From: Aldehydirespirator sp028819505
Lineage (GTDB): Bacteria; Actinomycetota; Acidimicrobiia; Acidimicrobiales; Aldehydirespiratoraceae
DNA: 64,000 nucleotides
Reading direction: 5' to 3'
Assembly (NCBI GenBank): GCA_965207755.1
Contig: OZ242297.1
Location: 3,596,001 to 3,660,000, forward strand
Part shown: positions 1 to 12,170 of the stretch, piece after piece
How positions within the stretch are numbered: position 1 is the first letter of the stretch
Layout of the letters: every line of letters begins with the position of its first letter
Program-made: the position numbers and the translations under genes
The notes under the pieces: model-generated
Databases searched by the model: none
Told to the model about the DNA's origin: nothing
Seen by the model: the letters and a program-made list of their open reading frames with translations, nothing else

Positions 1-461
1 CGCGGGTCGAGCAGGTCCTGCACCCGCAGCCCGATGCGCATCGACTTGTCGGCGTACGCCGGCCCGATGCCCCGCTTGGTGGTGCCCAGCTTGGCGTCGC
101 CGAGATGGCGCTCGTGCAGCGCGTCGAGCTCCTGGTGGTAGGGCATGATCAGGTGGGCGTTGCCCGACAGCCGCAGAGAGCCGCAGTCCACGCCACGGGA
201 CTGGAGCGCGTCCATCTCAGCGATGAGGACCCTGGGATCGACGACGACGCCGTTGCCGATCACCGGGGTGATGTGCTCGTAGAGCACTCCGCTGGGGATC
301 AGCTGGAGGGCGAAGGTCTCGCCGCCCACCACCAGCGTGTGCCCGGCGTTGTGGCCGCCCTGGTAGCGGACGACCATGTCCATCCCGGCAGCGACGAGGT
401 CGGTGAACTTCCCCTTCCCCTCGTCGCCCCACTGGGTACCGACGACAACGGTCGCAGGCAC
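1..461 (-). CDS. purA: Adenylosuccinate synthetase, N-terminal part (runs off the window)
   Basis: First committed step of AMP synthesis: IMP + aspartate + GTP give adenylosuccinate, in the cytoplasm. The 153 visible codons start GTQWGDEGKGK (the P-loop with the catalytic Asp), continue with GGHNAGHT (catalytic His) and reach the TTKRGIGPAYADK segment, all in family order. The start is GTG at 461, chosen because the family sequence begins a few residues later and an AAGGAG ribosome site lies just upstream. Truncated only by the window edge. It follows clpB on the same strand after 44 bases, which include a TACAAT box at 496-501, so it may have its own promoter or be read through from the heat-shock operon. 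Confidence 0.95.
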   Translation of the reverse strand, partial: MPATVVVGTQWGDEGKGKFTDLVAAGMDMVVRYQGGHNAGHTLVVGGETFALQLIPSGVLYEHITPVIGNGVVVDPRVLIAEMDALQSRGVDCGSLRLSGNAHLIMPYHQELDALHERHLGDAKLGTTKRGIGPAYADKSMRIGLRVQDLLDP

Positions 462-505
462 GGCGCTCTCCTTCAGGGGCGGGCGTTACCGTGCGATTGT
501 ACTAG

Positions 506-2998
<2,493 letters not shown>

Positions 2999-3000
2999 GC

Positions 3001-3432
3001 TCAGCCGTCCCTCGTGACCGGTTCGACCACGGAGGCCGGCGCGCGGGTGGCGCGGTAGATGGTCACCGCCCTGCTCGCGGGAACGGCAGGCGCCATGCCG
3101 CCGGGGTTGAAGCCGCGCGCCGTCAACTCGGCCATCCGGCGTTCGTGGGCCCGGCGGGCGTCGTCGAGCTGCTCCTTCAATTCGGCGACGGTCTGCTCGA
3201 GTTCCAGGACGCGCTGCACCCCGGCGAGGTTGAGACCCTCGTCGGTGAGCTCGGCGATGCGCTCCAGCAGGGCGAGGTCAGCGTCGCTGTAGCGGCGGCT
3301 GCCGCCTGCGGTCCGGGCCGGCGCGAGCAGGCCCCTTCGCTCGTAGATGCGGAGCGTCTGCGGGTGGACGCCCGCCAACTCGGCGGCCACTGATATCACG
3401 TAAACGGCTCGGCGGAACCGGTCATCGGTCAT
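3001..3432 (-). CDS. hspR: MerR-family heat-shock repressor HspR
   Basis: Autorepressor of the dnaK operon; in streptomycetes and mycobacteria it binds HAIR inverted repeats with DnaK as co-repressor. The 143-residue protein begins with a typical MerR winged-helix DNA-binding domain (residues 10-78: AGVHPQTLRIYERRGLL, then GGSRRYSDADL), followed by a coiled coil (about 85-115). The position between dnaJ and clpB in one operon is the diagnostic actinobacterial arrangement. A candidate operator lies upstream of dnaK at 7076-7096. The C-terminal tail is Ala/Val/Pro rich and unassigned. Confidence 0.92.
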   Translation of the reverse strand: MTDDRFRRAVYVISVAAELAGVHPQTLRIYERRGLLAPARTAGGSRRYSDADLALLERIAELTDEGLNLAGVQRVLELEQTVAELKEQLDDARRAHERRMAELTARGFNPGGMAPAVPASRAVTIYRATRAPASVVEPVTRDG

Positions 3433-3454
3433 CGGTCATTCTCCGTGGTTGCGA

Positions 3455-4549
3455 TCATCTCTTGAGGTGGGCCCGCGGATCCTCGCCGTCGGCGGCCGCG
3501 AGGGCCTCCACCGCGGCCCGCTGCTCGTCGGACAGGTTCTGGGGCACGACCACATCGACTCCGACGATGAGGTCCGCGCCTCCGGTGGAGGCGCTCGCCG
3601 GGATGCGGAGACGCCGGCCGGTCCTGGTGCCGGGCGGTATGCGGATGGTCACCGTCGAGCCGTCCAGGGTGGGTACCGGCACCTCAGCACCGAGGGCGGC
3701 CTCCGAGAACGTGACCGGCACGGTCAGAGTGAGGTTCTTGCCGTCCCGCCCGAACAGCCGGTGCGGCTTCACATGGATCCGCACGTAGAGGTCGCCGGGC
3801 CTGCCGCCCGGTCCCTGGCCCGGTGCGCCGCGTCCCGCGAGCTTGATCCGCTGCCCGTCGGCCACCCCGGCCGGGATGCGGGCCTTGACCTCGCGGCGGC
3901 GGCGCTCCATGCCCCGGCCGCCGCAGGAGGAGCAGGGATTCTCAATGACGGTTCCCCGGCCCGCGCAGGGCGCGCAGGGCCGGCTGAAGGAGAACAGGCC
4001 CTGGTTCTCGTCGTTCACGCCGCTGCCCGAACAAGTCGGGCACGGCTGCGGCTTGGCCGGCGGCTTGGCGCCCAGCCCGTTGCAGGCGCGGCAACGGGCC
4101 TCGCCGGTCACGGGCACGCCGATCGTGGTCCCCGACACGGCGTCGGCGAACTCGAGCTTCACCTCCGTCTCCATGTCGGCGCCCCGCTGGCCCGGGCTGC
4201 CGCGGCGGCGCCGACCGAAGAGATCGCCGAAGAGGCTGCCGAGATCGCCCATCTGCTCGAAGTTCACGTTGAAGCCCCCGTCCGGGCCCGGGCCGCCCGG
4301 GCCCGCCATGGGACCGAGCCGGCGCACCTCGTCGTAGGCCTTGCGCTTGGAGCCGTCGCCGAGCACGTCGTAGGCCGAGGCCACCTCCTTGAAGCGCCCC
4401 TCGACGGCCTGGTCGCCCGGATTGGCGTCGGGGTGCAGCTTCTTGGCCAGCCCGCGGTAGGCCTTGGTGATGTCGGAGGCCGAGGCGTTCTCGGCCACGC
4501 CGAGGATCTTGTAGTAGTCCTTCTCGAACCACTCCCGCTGGGGCTCCAC
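3455..4549 (-). CDS. dnaJ: Chaperone DnaJ
   Basis: Co-chaperone that delivers clients to DnaK and stimulates its ATPase. The 364 residues contain a J-domain with the HPD motif (KKLHPDANPGD, near residue 40), a Gly-rich linker, four zinc-finger repeats of the CxxCxGxG type (CRACNGLG, CPTCSGSG, CAPCAGRG, CSSCGGRG) and the C-terminal client-binding domain. The start is GTG at 4549, preceded by a GGGAGGGAG ribosome site and 13 bases after the grpE stop. Actinobacterial dnaK operons usually carry a DnaJ1 of this length; a second DnaJ elsewhere in the genome would be normal. Confidence 0.95.
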   Translation of the reverse strand: MEPQREWFEKDYYKILGVAENASASDITKAYRGLAKKLHPDANPGDQAVEGRFKEVASAYDVLGDGSKRKAYDEVRRLGPMAGPGGPGPDGGFNVNFEQMGDLGSLFGDLFGRRRRGSPGQRGADMETEVKLEFADAVSGTTIGVPVTGEARCRACNGLGAKPPAKPQPCPTCSGSGVNDENQGLFSFSRPCAPCAGRGTVIENPCSSCGGRGMERRRREVKARIPAGVADGQRIKLAGRGAPGQGPGGRPGDLYVRIHVKPHRLFGRDGKNLTLTVPVTFSEAALGAEVPVPTLDGSTVTIRIPPGTRTGRRLRIPASASTGGADLIVGVDVVVPQNLSDEQRAAVEALAAADGEDPRAHLKR

Positions 4550-4562
4550 CTCAACTCCCTCC

Positions 4563-5164
4563 CTAGCCGCGCACCTTCACCATGGCCGGACGCAGTACCC
4601 GGCCGTTCCACGCGTAGCCGGTGCGCAGCACCTCGGCCACGACCGGGACGTCCTGGCTGTCGTCGCCGGAGTCCTCGCTCATGACCGCCTCGTGGAAGCC
4701 GGGATCGAAGGGCTCGTCGACCGCTCCGAGCACGGTCAGGCCCTCCGCGGACAGCACGCCCAGCAGCTGCGACTGCAGGGCCTCGATGCCCTCCACACCC
4801 TGGCTGACCGCGGCCTCGCACGCGTCGAGGACGACCAGCAGCTCTCTGGCCAGCCTCGAGGCCGCCTGCGCGACCAGCTCGGTGTTGCGCTTCATCGTCT
4901 GGCGCCGGAAGTTGGTGAACTCCGCGGTGACCCGCTGGAGGTCCTCCAGGTAGGCGTCTCGCTCCGCGACCACCGCGGCCAGGCCGGGTTCGGCGTCACC
5001 GGCGTCCCGGCCTTCGACGGGCTCACCGGTCGCAGATTCGGCCGCCTCGCCGGACTCACCCGACTCGTCTTCAGCCGCCTCGCCGCTGCCCGCGCCAGAC
5101 GCGGCGGGCTCGTCGGACTCGCCGGAGACAGCCTCCAACTCGCTGAGGCCGGGGGACGACGCGC

Positions 5165-5168
<4 letters not shown>
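4563..5168 (-). CDS. grpE: Nucleotide exchange factor GrpE
   Basis: Releases ADP from DnaK. The 201-residue protein has a long acidic, Glu/Ser/Ala-rich disordered N-terminus (1-70), a coiled-coil dimerisation helix containing LEDLQRVTAEFTNFRRQ, and the C-terminal beta domain ending GYAWNGRVLRPAMVKV, which is the family signature. The GTG start overlaps the dnaK TGA stop (GTGA), so translation is coupled to dnaK. The acidic N-terminal extension is longer than in E. coli but common in actinobacteria. Confidence 0.95.
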
Positions 5169-6994
<1,826 letters not shown>

Positions 6995-7039
6995 GGTGAG
7001 GCTTCCTTTCGTTCATGTCTTGCCTAACCTAGAATGCAC

Positions 7040-7068
7040 AGTGTAGCGAAGTTCATTCGTGTTGACAA
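7040..7068 (-). promoter_or_regulatory. dnaK operon promoter
   Basis: On the minus strand TTGTCA (7063-7068) and TACACT (7040-7045) are separated by exactly 17 bases and lie about 45 bases upstream of the dnaK ATG: a good vegetative sigma-70-type promoter. No CIRCE element is visible here. Confidence 0.7.
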
Positions 7069-7075
7069 CAGAAAA

Positions 7076-7096
7076 CTTGAGTCTGTCCTTATCAAC
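7076..7096. promoter_or_regulatory. HspR operator (HAIR-like inverted repeat)
   Basis: CTTGAGT, 7 bases, TATCAAC. The left arm matches the HAIR consensus 7/7 and the right arm (ACTCAAG) 4/7, with the exact 7-base spacing. It sits immediately upstream of the dnaK -35 box, inside the dnaK-gpmA divergent region, and hspR is in the operon it would control. Confidence 0.65.
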
Positions 7097-7116
7097 TTGC
7101 CGGGAGCCGAGCCGGG

Positions 7117-7122
7117 TACCTT
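7117..7122 (+). promoter_or_regulatory. Leaderless-type -10 box of gpmA
   Basis: TACCTT followed by 8 bases and the gpmA ATG at 7131; no Shine-Dalgarno sequence is present. The transcript would start at or next to the start codon. Confidence 0.5.
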
Positions 7123-7130
7123 TGGCGGCC

Positions 7131-7901
7131 ATGGCCCACGACCTGATTCTCCTGCGCCACGGCCGCAGCGAATGGAACGACAGGAACCTCTTCACCGGCT
7201 GGTACGATTGCGGGTTGGACGAGGCCGGCCGGGCCGAGGCCCACCAGGCCGCCGAGATGCTGGCCGGCGCCGGCCTGCTGCCGACCGCGGTACACACGTC
7301 AGTCCTGCGACGGGCCACGGAGACGACCAGGATCGTGCTCGACGACCTCGGCCTCGGCGCGCTGGAGGCTCGCAGGAGCTGGCGGCTCAACGAGCGCCAC
7401 TACGGCGACCTGACCGGGCTGGACAAGGCGGCCACCCGCGAGGCCCACGGCGATGAGCAGCTCCAGCGGTGGCGCCGGGGATACGACACCCCGCCACCCC
7501 CCATCCGAGATGACAACGAGTTCAATCCCAGCGGCTCGCCGCTCTACGCGGACCTGCCGCCGGGGACGATCCCGCTTACCGAGAGCCTCGCCGACGTGCT
7601 GGCCCGGCTGCTGCCCTACTGGCACGACGCCATCGTCGGCGACCTGCGCGGCGGCCACACCGTGCTGGTCTCAGCCCACGGGAACAGCCTGCGGGCCCTG
7701 GCCAAGCACCTGGATCAGATCTCCGACCACGACATCGGCGCCCTCAACATTCCCACCGGGATGCCCCTGCACTACGTGCTGGGTTCCGACATGTCCCCGA
7801 CCGAGCCCAAGCACCCCCTGGCGCGGGCCCTCGATCCAGCCGCCGCAGCCGCCGCAGCCGCCGAGGTAGCCGCCCAAGCACACAGCCCCTCCGGGAGCTG
7901 A
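7131..7901 (+). CDS. gpmA: 2,3-bisphosphoglycerate-dependent phosphoglycerate mutase
   Basis: Interconverts 3- and 2-phosphoglycerate in glycolysis and gluconeogenesis. The 256-residue protein begins MAHDLILLRHGRSEWNDRNLFTGW with the RHG catalytic-His motif, then shows LNERHYGDLTGLDKA and VLVSAHGNSLRALAKHLD (second catalytic His). The frame is open further upstream, but the family N-terminus and the TACCTT box 8 bases before 7131 fix the start at this ATG. The C-terminal tail has an alanine run from a short imperfect GCC repeat. Divergent from the dnaK operon; the HAIR-like site lies between them and might also affect gpmA. Confidence 0.93.
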   Translation: MAHDLILLRHGRSEWNDRNLFTGWYDCGLDEAGRAEAHQAAEMLAGAGLLPTAVHTSVLRRATETTRIVLDDLGLGALEARRSWRLNERHYGDLTGLDKAATREAHGDEQLQRWRRGYDTPPPPIRDDNEFNPSGSPLYADLPPGTIPLTESLADVLARLLPYWHDAIVGDLRGGHTVLVSAHGNSLRALAKHLDQISDHDIGALNIPTGMPLHYVLGSDMSPTEPKHPLARALDPAAAAAAAAEVAAQAHSPSGS

Positions 7902-7920
7902 TGCCGGTCGATCAGCAGCC

Positions 7921-8373
7921 CTAGCGCCTTGGCGGCGTGACCCAGTTCTTGCTCAGATTCTCTGCCAGCCGTTGTTTGACACTCTTGGGGAGATCCCTGC
8001 CTCCGTCGGTGCGGAATACCACCGCGTGGGCCGGTTCATCGATCGTCGGCCAGAGTTGGATTCCGCGCTCGCCGGCGTCGCCACGGATCACATCAGCGGT
8101 GACACAAGCCAGACCGTCACCCGCGTAGCGCTCTTCCAGCACCTCGATCGGATCGGCGAGCGACTTGACGATCACCGAGAGCGCGGGCGCCGGACAGCCG
8201 ACCCTGGCAGCCATCTCCTCCGTGTAGAACTGAACGGCCTGTCGGGTCACCCGAGGGTTTCCCTCTGCGTCAAGAGTGTTCCAGTCGCAGAATCTCGGAT
8301 TGATCCGTCGGAGCAGGCGTGCGGTCGGCAGAATGCCGACCGGGTCGTCCTCGTAGGGGCTCCCGCCCGGCAT
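7921..8373 (-). CDS. Uncharacterised protein, third gene of a TIGR04255 cassette
   Basis: 150 residues with no signal peptide, membrane segment or known catalytic motif. The pattern RLLRRINP near the N-terminus, a central stretch with ALSVIVKSLADP and GLACVTADVIR, and a DEPAHAVVF block recall a class of small conserved proteins seen in accessory regions, where a RRI...P / TA / PAHA pattern recurs; this is from memory of the pattern, not a search. It starts 15 bases after the stop of the preceding gene and is the last of three co-directional genes. The ATG at 8373 has only a weak ribosome site, so the start is uncertain. Function unknown. Confidence 0.7.
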   Translation of the reverse strand: MPGGSPYEDDPVGILPTARLLRRINPRFCDWNTLDAEGNPRVTRQAVQFYTEEMAARVGCPAPALSVIVKSLADPIEVLEERYAGDGLACVTADVIRGDAGERGIQLWPTIDEPAHAVVFRTDGGRDLPKSVKQRLAENLSKNWVTPPRR

Positions 8374-8388
8374 GTATCCGCGAGCCGC

Positions 8389-8859
8389 CTACCAGCTGTG
8401 AACCGAGAGAAAGGCAAGCGGATCGAGAGAGGAATGGGCGAGCGGTCCATCCCAGCCCACGTTCTGCTTGTCATCCTCGTAGAAGACCTCTATCGAATCG
8501 CGTCCGACGGTGAAGTCGATGTGACGCTCAGACGAATGCCACTCGAGCACCACACACCCATCGATCGACGGTGTCACCGTCGGACGTGGCAGCGCAGGCA
8601 GGGCGGCGCCGATCTCTGCCAGCAGTCGGCGAGCGCGGTCGACTGCCTCGGCGGACACCGGGTAGGCCACCGCGCCGTCCCATCCCTCGGACAACAACAG
8701 CAGTTCCTTGACTTCGACGTCGACGGCATGGAGCCAGGAGGACGGTACCGCTAGGGAGCCGGGAAGGGCGAAGTGCATCCTCTGCAGCGTCAACTCCGAC
8801 TCATCTAAGGAAGAAGCCGGTGAGGCCGCGCTGAAGACGGCTGGCTCGGCCAGTGTCAT
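8389..8859 (-). CDS. Uncharacterised protein with GWDG motif, second gene of the cassette
   Basis: 156 residues, soluble. The recognisable part is LLLLSEGWDGAVAYPVSAEAVDRARRLL followed by a beta-rich half (TPSIDGCVVLEWHSSERHIDFTVG...IEVFYEDD). This L..GWDG..A.P / DG...LEW pattern recurs in small proteins found beside TIGR04255 proteins. The ATG overlaps the upstream gene's TGA (ATGA) and is preceded by GAGGAGG, so synthesis is coupled. Function unknown; the conserved partnership suggests a complex with the TIGR04255 protein. Confidence 0.72.
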   Translation of the reverse strand: MTLAEPAVFSAASPASSLDESELTLQRMHFALPGSLAVPSSWLHAVDVEVKELLLLSEGWDGAVAYPVSAEAVDRARRLLAEIGAALPALPRPTVTPSIDGCVVLEWHSSERHIDFTVGRDSIEVFYEDDKQNVGWDGPLAHSSLDPLAFLSVHSW

Positions 8860-9695
8860 GTTGCCTCCTCATCGGGGTGCAAGCCCCAGCGCCGGTGGAA
8901 TGCAGCCGTTGTCATGTCCAAGAAGCCCTTAACGATCCACCGGCGGCCCAAGTCGAGGAACTCGAGCACCGCTGAGACCTCGCTCCCTCGCGGCGCGCCC
9001 CGCGCCGTGAGGCTCAACAAGACGATCGGTTGGCGCTCCTCGCCCGCCCACGCTCGATCGACCGCCACATGGAGGCGGCCCACAGGTGAACCCTCGGTCC
9101 CGGGAATTACGTAGGCGGACGCGTGCCTGGATGTCTCCGGTGAGGGCAAGAAAGCACCGTAGCGTGGCTGAACGTCGCGCAGGACGGCACCGAACGGTCC
9201 CCCGTCGAGGTCTTCGACCGTGAGCGGGATGTGATTGATGTAGGTGACCTCGCACTGGGTCGGCACCAGTCCGGCACCACCAAGCGACTCTCGAACGTAG
9301 AAGCCGAACTCCGTCAGCCAGCGCTCGAACTTCGCCCGGCCCTTCTCGTAACGAGTGTAGTCGGGCTTCTCCGGCGTCTTTCGCCAGTTGTACGCGAACC
9401 AGTCCTGCTGGAGTTGGACGAGGTCGCTCCCGCTCGAGCAGAAGAGCCGGGGTGAGGCGACGGAAGCCCCGATCCGCAGTGCCACCGCGGATGTCCCGCT
9501 GTCTTGGCCGAACTGCTCGACCGGCGCGTCGTAGGGCGGCCGCTCCTCGATCACCGGCAGGTCCGTCGAGAGACAATCATCCCAGAACTTCACCAGGCGC
9601 GGCGCGTCAAGGCCCGGGACATCGCGAAACCGAACCGCCAAGACGGTCTCGACCACAGGCGGCGCTTCGAAGTCCGGCAGTCCTTCCGTGCTCAT
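8856..9695 (-). CDS. TIGR04255-family protein
   Basis: 279 residues starting MSTEGLPDFEAPPVVETVLAVRF, the PPVVE.VL.V.F opening typical of TIGR04255, a sporadically distributed family of unknown role. Further motifs are LVQLQQDWFAYNWRK and the VTYINHI strand in the middle, and a LEFLDLGRRWIVKGFLDMTT-like C-terminal block. No signal peptide or membrane segment. First gene of a three-gene unit with two partner proteins downstream. Accessory, patchy distribution and co-transcription with small partners would suit a stress or immunity module, but nothing here proves that. Confidence 0.8.
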   Translation of the reverse strand: MSTEGLPDFEAPPVVETVLAVRFRDVPGLDAPRLVKFWDDCLSTDLPVIEERPPYDAPVEQFGQDSGTSAVALRIGASVASPRLFCSSGSDLVQLQQDWFAYNWRKTPEKPDYTRYEKGRAKFERWLTEFGFYVRESLGGAGLVPTQCEVTYINHIPLTVEDLDGGPFGAVLRDVQPRYGAFLPSPETSRHASAYVIPGTEGSPVGRLHVAVDRAWAGEERQPIVLLSLTARGAPRGSEVSAVLEFLDLGRRWIVKGFLDMTTAAFHRRWGLHPDEEAT

Positions 9696-9915
9696 CGATG
9701 GCGACCGTCGGGGCTGCAGAACACGCCGTCAAGACTACTACGGTGACCGGCACCGATCATCGCATGGTGAGCCGAGGGGCCGCCATAGAGGATTAGGCCC
9801 CAGCGTAGACTCTGCCTGCGGCTGTGGATGTCGCCGACCTCGGGAGTCGGCGGGCACCCGGCGAACCGGCCCTCCGCTGCCTGAGGCGGGCGCGGCGATT
9901 AGTGTCGCGGCCGTC

Positions 9916-12108
9916 ATGCGGATCAAGCCCCATCACATCGTCGTTGCGCTCGGTGTCGCCATCGCGCTGTTCACCGCCCTGTCGGGGATCGTCGCCGGGA
10001 TCGCCGGCTTCCACAGCGACAGCCCGATCACCCGCGAGGTCTTCGGCAACATCCCTGCCCCGCTGAAGGCCGCCTTCTACACCGTCATTCCCATACTGCT
10101 GGTGTACGGGGCGGTCCTGTTCGCCAACCGGGTGAAGAACTGGCAGCGGGGCCGGCCCGACAACCGCCGCACCACGATGCACAACGCCAAGCACCGCATG
10201 GCCGACTTCCGGGCCGGCGTCTACATGCGCACCCTGCTGAGGGAGCCCGGCGCCGGGGTGATGCACTCGCTGATCTACTTCAGCTTCCTGATCCTGCTGG
10301 GGGTGACAACCACCCTGGAGGTAGACCACCAGCTCCCGGACGGGGCCAAGTTCCTGCACGGAGACGTGTACCGGGCCTACTCCGCGGTGGGCGACGCGGC
10401 CGGCGCGGTGTTCGTGGTCGGGATGCTGTGGGCCATCCTGCGACGCTTCGGGCCGCCGATGTGGAGGCCCTACCGGATCCGCATCAAGACCCGGCCCGAG
10501 CACGCGGTCATCGGCGGCGTGCTGCTGGCCATCGGCATCACCGGTTTCGGCGCGGAGGCCTTCCGCATCGCAGCCGACGGGCTGCCCGACCACGAGCGCT
10601 GGAGCTTCATCGGCTACCCGCTGGCCACCCTCGTCGACAGGTCGGGCGCAGTCCACGGATGGCACCAGGCGTGGTGGGTGGCCCACGTGGTCGCTTTCGC
10701 AGCCTTCCTGGTGATCCTGCCGACGACGATGCTGCGCCACATGTTCACATCGCCGCTGAACATGTACCTGAGCCACCGCGACCGGCCCAAGGGCGCGATG
10801 CGGCCCATGCCCGACCTGGTGGCGGGCGACACCGAACTGGAGACGTTCGGCGCCTCGGTGATCGAGGACTTCTCGTGGAAGCAGCTGCTCGACACCGACG
10901 CCTGCACCATGTGCGGCCGCTGCACGTCGGTGTGCCCGGCCCACGCCACCGGCAAGCCCCTGGATCCCCGCGAGATCGTGCTCAAGACGGGCGAGGTCAT
11001 GGCCCTCACCGGCAGCCCGCCCACGTCGCCGCCCCTCAGCAGCGGCGGGACAGAAGTCGAGGTGCCGGCCAACTGGATGTTCGAGCGCATCAGCAACGAG
11101 GAGCTGTGGGCATGCACGTCGTGCCGGGCCTGTGACGAGATCTGCCCGGTCAACATCGAGATCCTCGACAAGATCCTCGACATGCGCCGCTACCTCACCC
11201 TGATGGAGAGCGACTTCCCCTCGGAGCTGGGCCAGGCCTTCCGGGGCATGGAGAACTCGTCCAACCCGTGGTCGCTGAGCCAGACGGAGCGAGCCGACTG
11301 GGCCCGGGACCTCGACGGGGTGCGGGTCCTGTCGGGCGGCGACCCCCTCGACGCCGAGTACCTGTACTGGGTCGGGTGCGCGGGGTCGTTCGACGACAAG
11401 AACAAGAAGGTGGCCCGGGCCATGGCCCAGCTCATGGAGCGGGCCGGCGTGGACTTCGCCATCCTCGGCCCGGCCGAGAACTGCACCGGCGACTCGGCCA
11501 GGCGCTCAGGCAACGAGTACCTGTTCCAGATGCTGGCCTCGGCCAACATCGAGACCCTCAACTCGATGGGGGTGCGCAAGATCGTCACGCAGTGCCCCCA
11601 CTGCTTCAACACGCTGGCCAACGAGTACCCGCAGCTCGGCGGGCACTACGAGGTGGTCCACCACAGCCAGTTCCTGGAGGCGCTGGTGGCCGAGGGCCGT
11701 CTCAACCTCGAGGGGGCCACGCTGGCCGAGAGGGTCGTCTACCACGACAGCTGCTACCTGGGGCGGCACAACGACGTGTACCTGGCGCCCCGGCGGGTGC
11801 TGGGCTCGCTCGGCGGCATCGACCTTGTGGAGGCCCCCCGCAACGGCACCAAGGGCATGTGCTGCGGCGCTGGCGGGGCCCGCATGTGGATGGAGGAGAC
11901 GATCGGCACCAAGGTGAACGATGAGCGGTCCCGGGAGCTGCTCGACACGGGGGCGTCGCGCATCGCCACCGCTTGCCCGTTCTGCTACATCATGATGGAC
12001 GACGGGGTGCGGGCTGCGGGCGTGGAGGAGGACTCGGTGCAGGTCGCCGACATCGCACTGCATGTGCTGGAGGCGGTCGAGGCCCGGGACTCCGCGGCTG
12101 CGACATAG
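9916..12108 (+). CDS. Fused membrane Fe-S oxidoreductase (EMO / HdrD-like)
   Basis: 730 residues. The N-terminal third is a NarI-like membrane domain with about five to six hydrophobic segments (MRIKPHHIVVALGVAIALFTALSGIVAG..., later LIYFSFLILLGVTTTLEV). Next come two [4Fe-4S] motifs, CTMCGRCTSVCP near residue 329 and CTSCRACDEICP near 399, then two cysteine-rich CCG domains (CPHCFNTLANEYP..., and YHDSCYLGRHN... with MCCGAGGARMW and CPFCYIMMDDG). This is the architecture of mycobacterial iron-sulphur-binding reductase and of EMO, proposed to pass electrons from electron-transferring flavoprotein to menaquinone. The start at 9916 is preferred over the longer open frame because it begins the first membrane helix; a TAGTGT box lies 10 bases upstream. 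No etfAB is in the window. Confidence 0.85.
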   Translation: MRIKPHHIVVALGVAIALFTALSGIVAGIAGFHSDSPITREVFGNIPAPLKAAFYTVIPILLVYGAVLFANRVKNWQRGRPDNRRTTMHNAKHRMADFRAGVYMRTLLREPGAGVMHSLIYFSFLILLGVTTTLEVDHQLPDGAKFLHGDVYRAYSAVGDAAGAVFVVGMLWAILRRFGPPMWRPYRIRIKTRPEHAVIGGVLLAIGITGFGAEAFRIAADGLPDHERWSFIGYPLATLVDRSGAVHGWHQAWWVAHVVAFAAFLVILPTTMLRHMFTSPLNMYLSHRDRPKGAMRPMPDLVAGDTELETFGASVIEDFSWKQLLDTDACTMCGRCTSVCPAHATGKPLDPREIVLKTGEVMALTGSPPTSPPLSSGGTEVEVPANWMFERISNEELWACTSCRACDEICPVNIEILDKILDMRRYLTLMESDFPSELGQAFRGMENSSNPWSLSQTERADWARDLDGVRVLSGGDPLDAEYLYWVGCAGSFDDKNKKVARAMAQLMERAGVDFAILGPAENCTGDSARRSGNEYLFQMLASANIETLNSMGVRKIVTQCPHCFNTLANEYPQLGGHYEVVHHSQFLEALVAEGRLNLEGATLAERVVYHDSCYLGRHNDVYLAPRRVLGSLGGIDLVEAPRNGTKGMCCGAGGARMWMEETIGTKVNDERSRELLDTGASRIATACPFCYIMMDDGVRAAGVEEDSVQVADIALHVLEAVEARDSAAAT

Positions 12109-12158
12109 CCTTCCCGGCCGGCGGGTCCTGCCTTGCCGGTGCGGCACTAGGCAACCGG

Positions 12159-12164
12159 TAGCGT
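12159..12164 (+). promoter_or_regulatory. Leaderless-type -10 box of trpG/pabA
   Basis: TAGCGT, 6 bases, then the ATG at 12171; no Shine-Dalgarno sequence. Confidence 0.45.
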
Positions 12165-12170
12165 CTGGGG

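Noticed and set aside
7076..7096. CIRCE/HrcA site for dnaK
   Set aside because: The arms do not match TTAGCACTC-N9-GAGTGCTAA; they match the HAIR consensus, and hspR is in the operon.
9688..9915. Longer N-terminus for the Fe-S membrane oxidoreductase
   Set aside because: Adds 76 residues of Arg-rich, non-homologous sequence before the first membrane helix; the start at 9916 fits the topology better.
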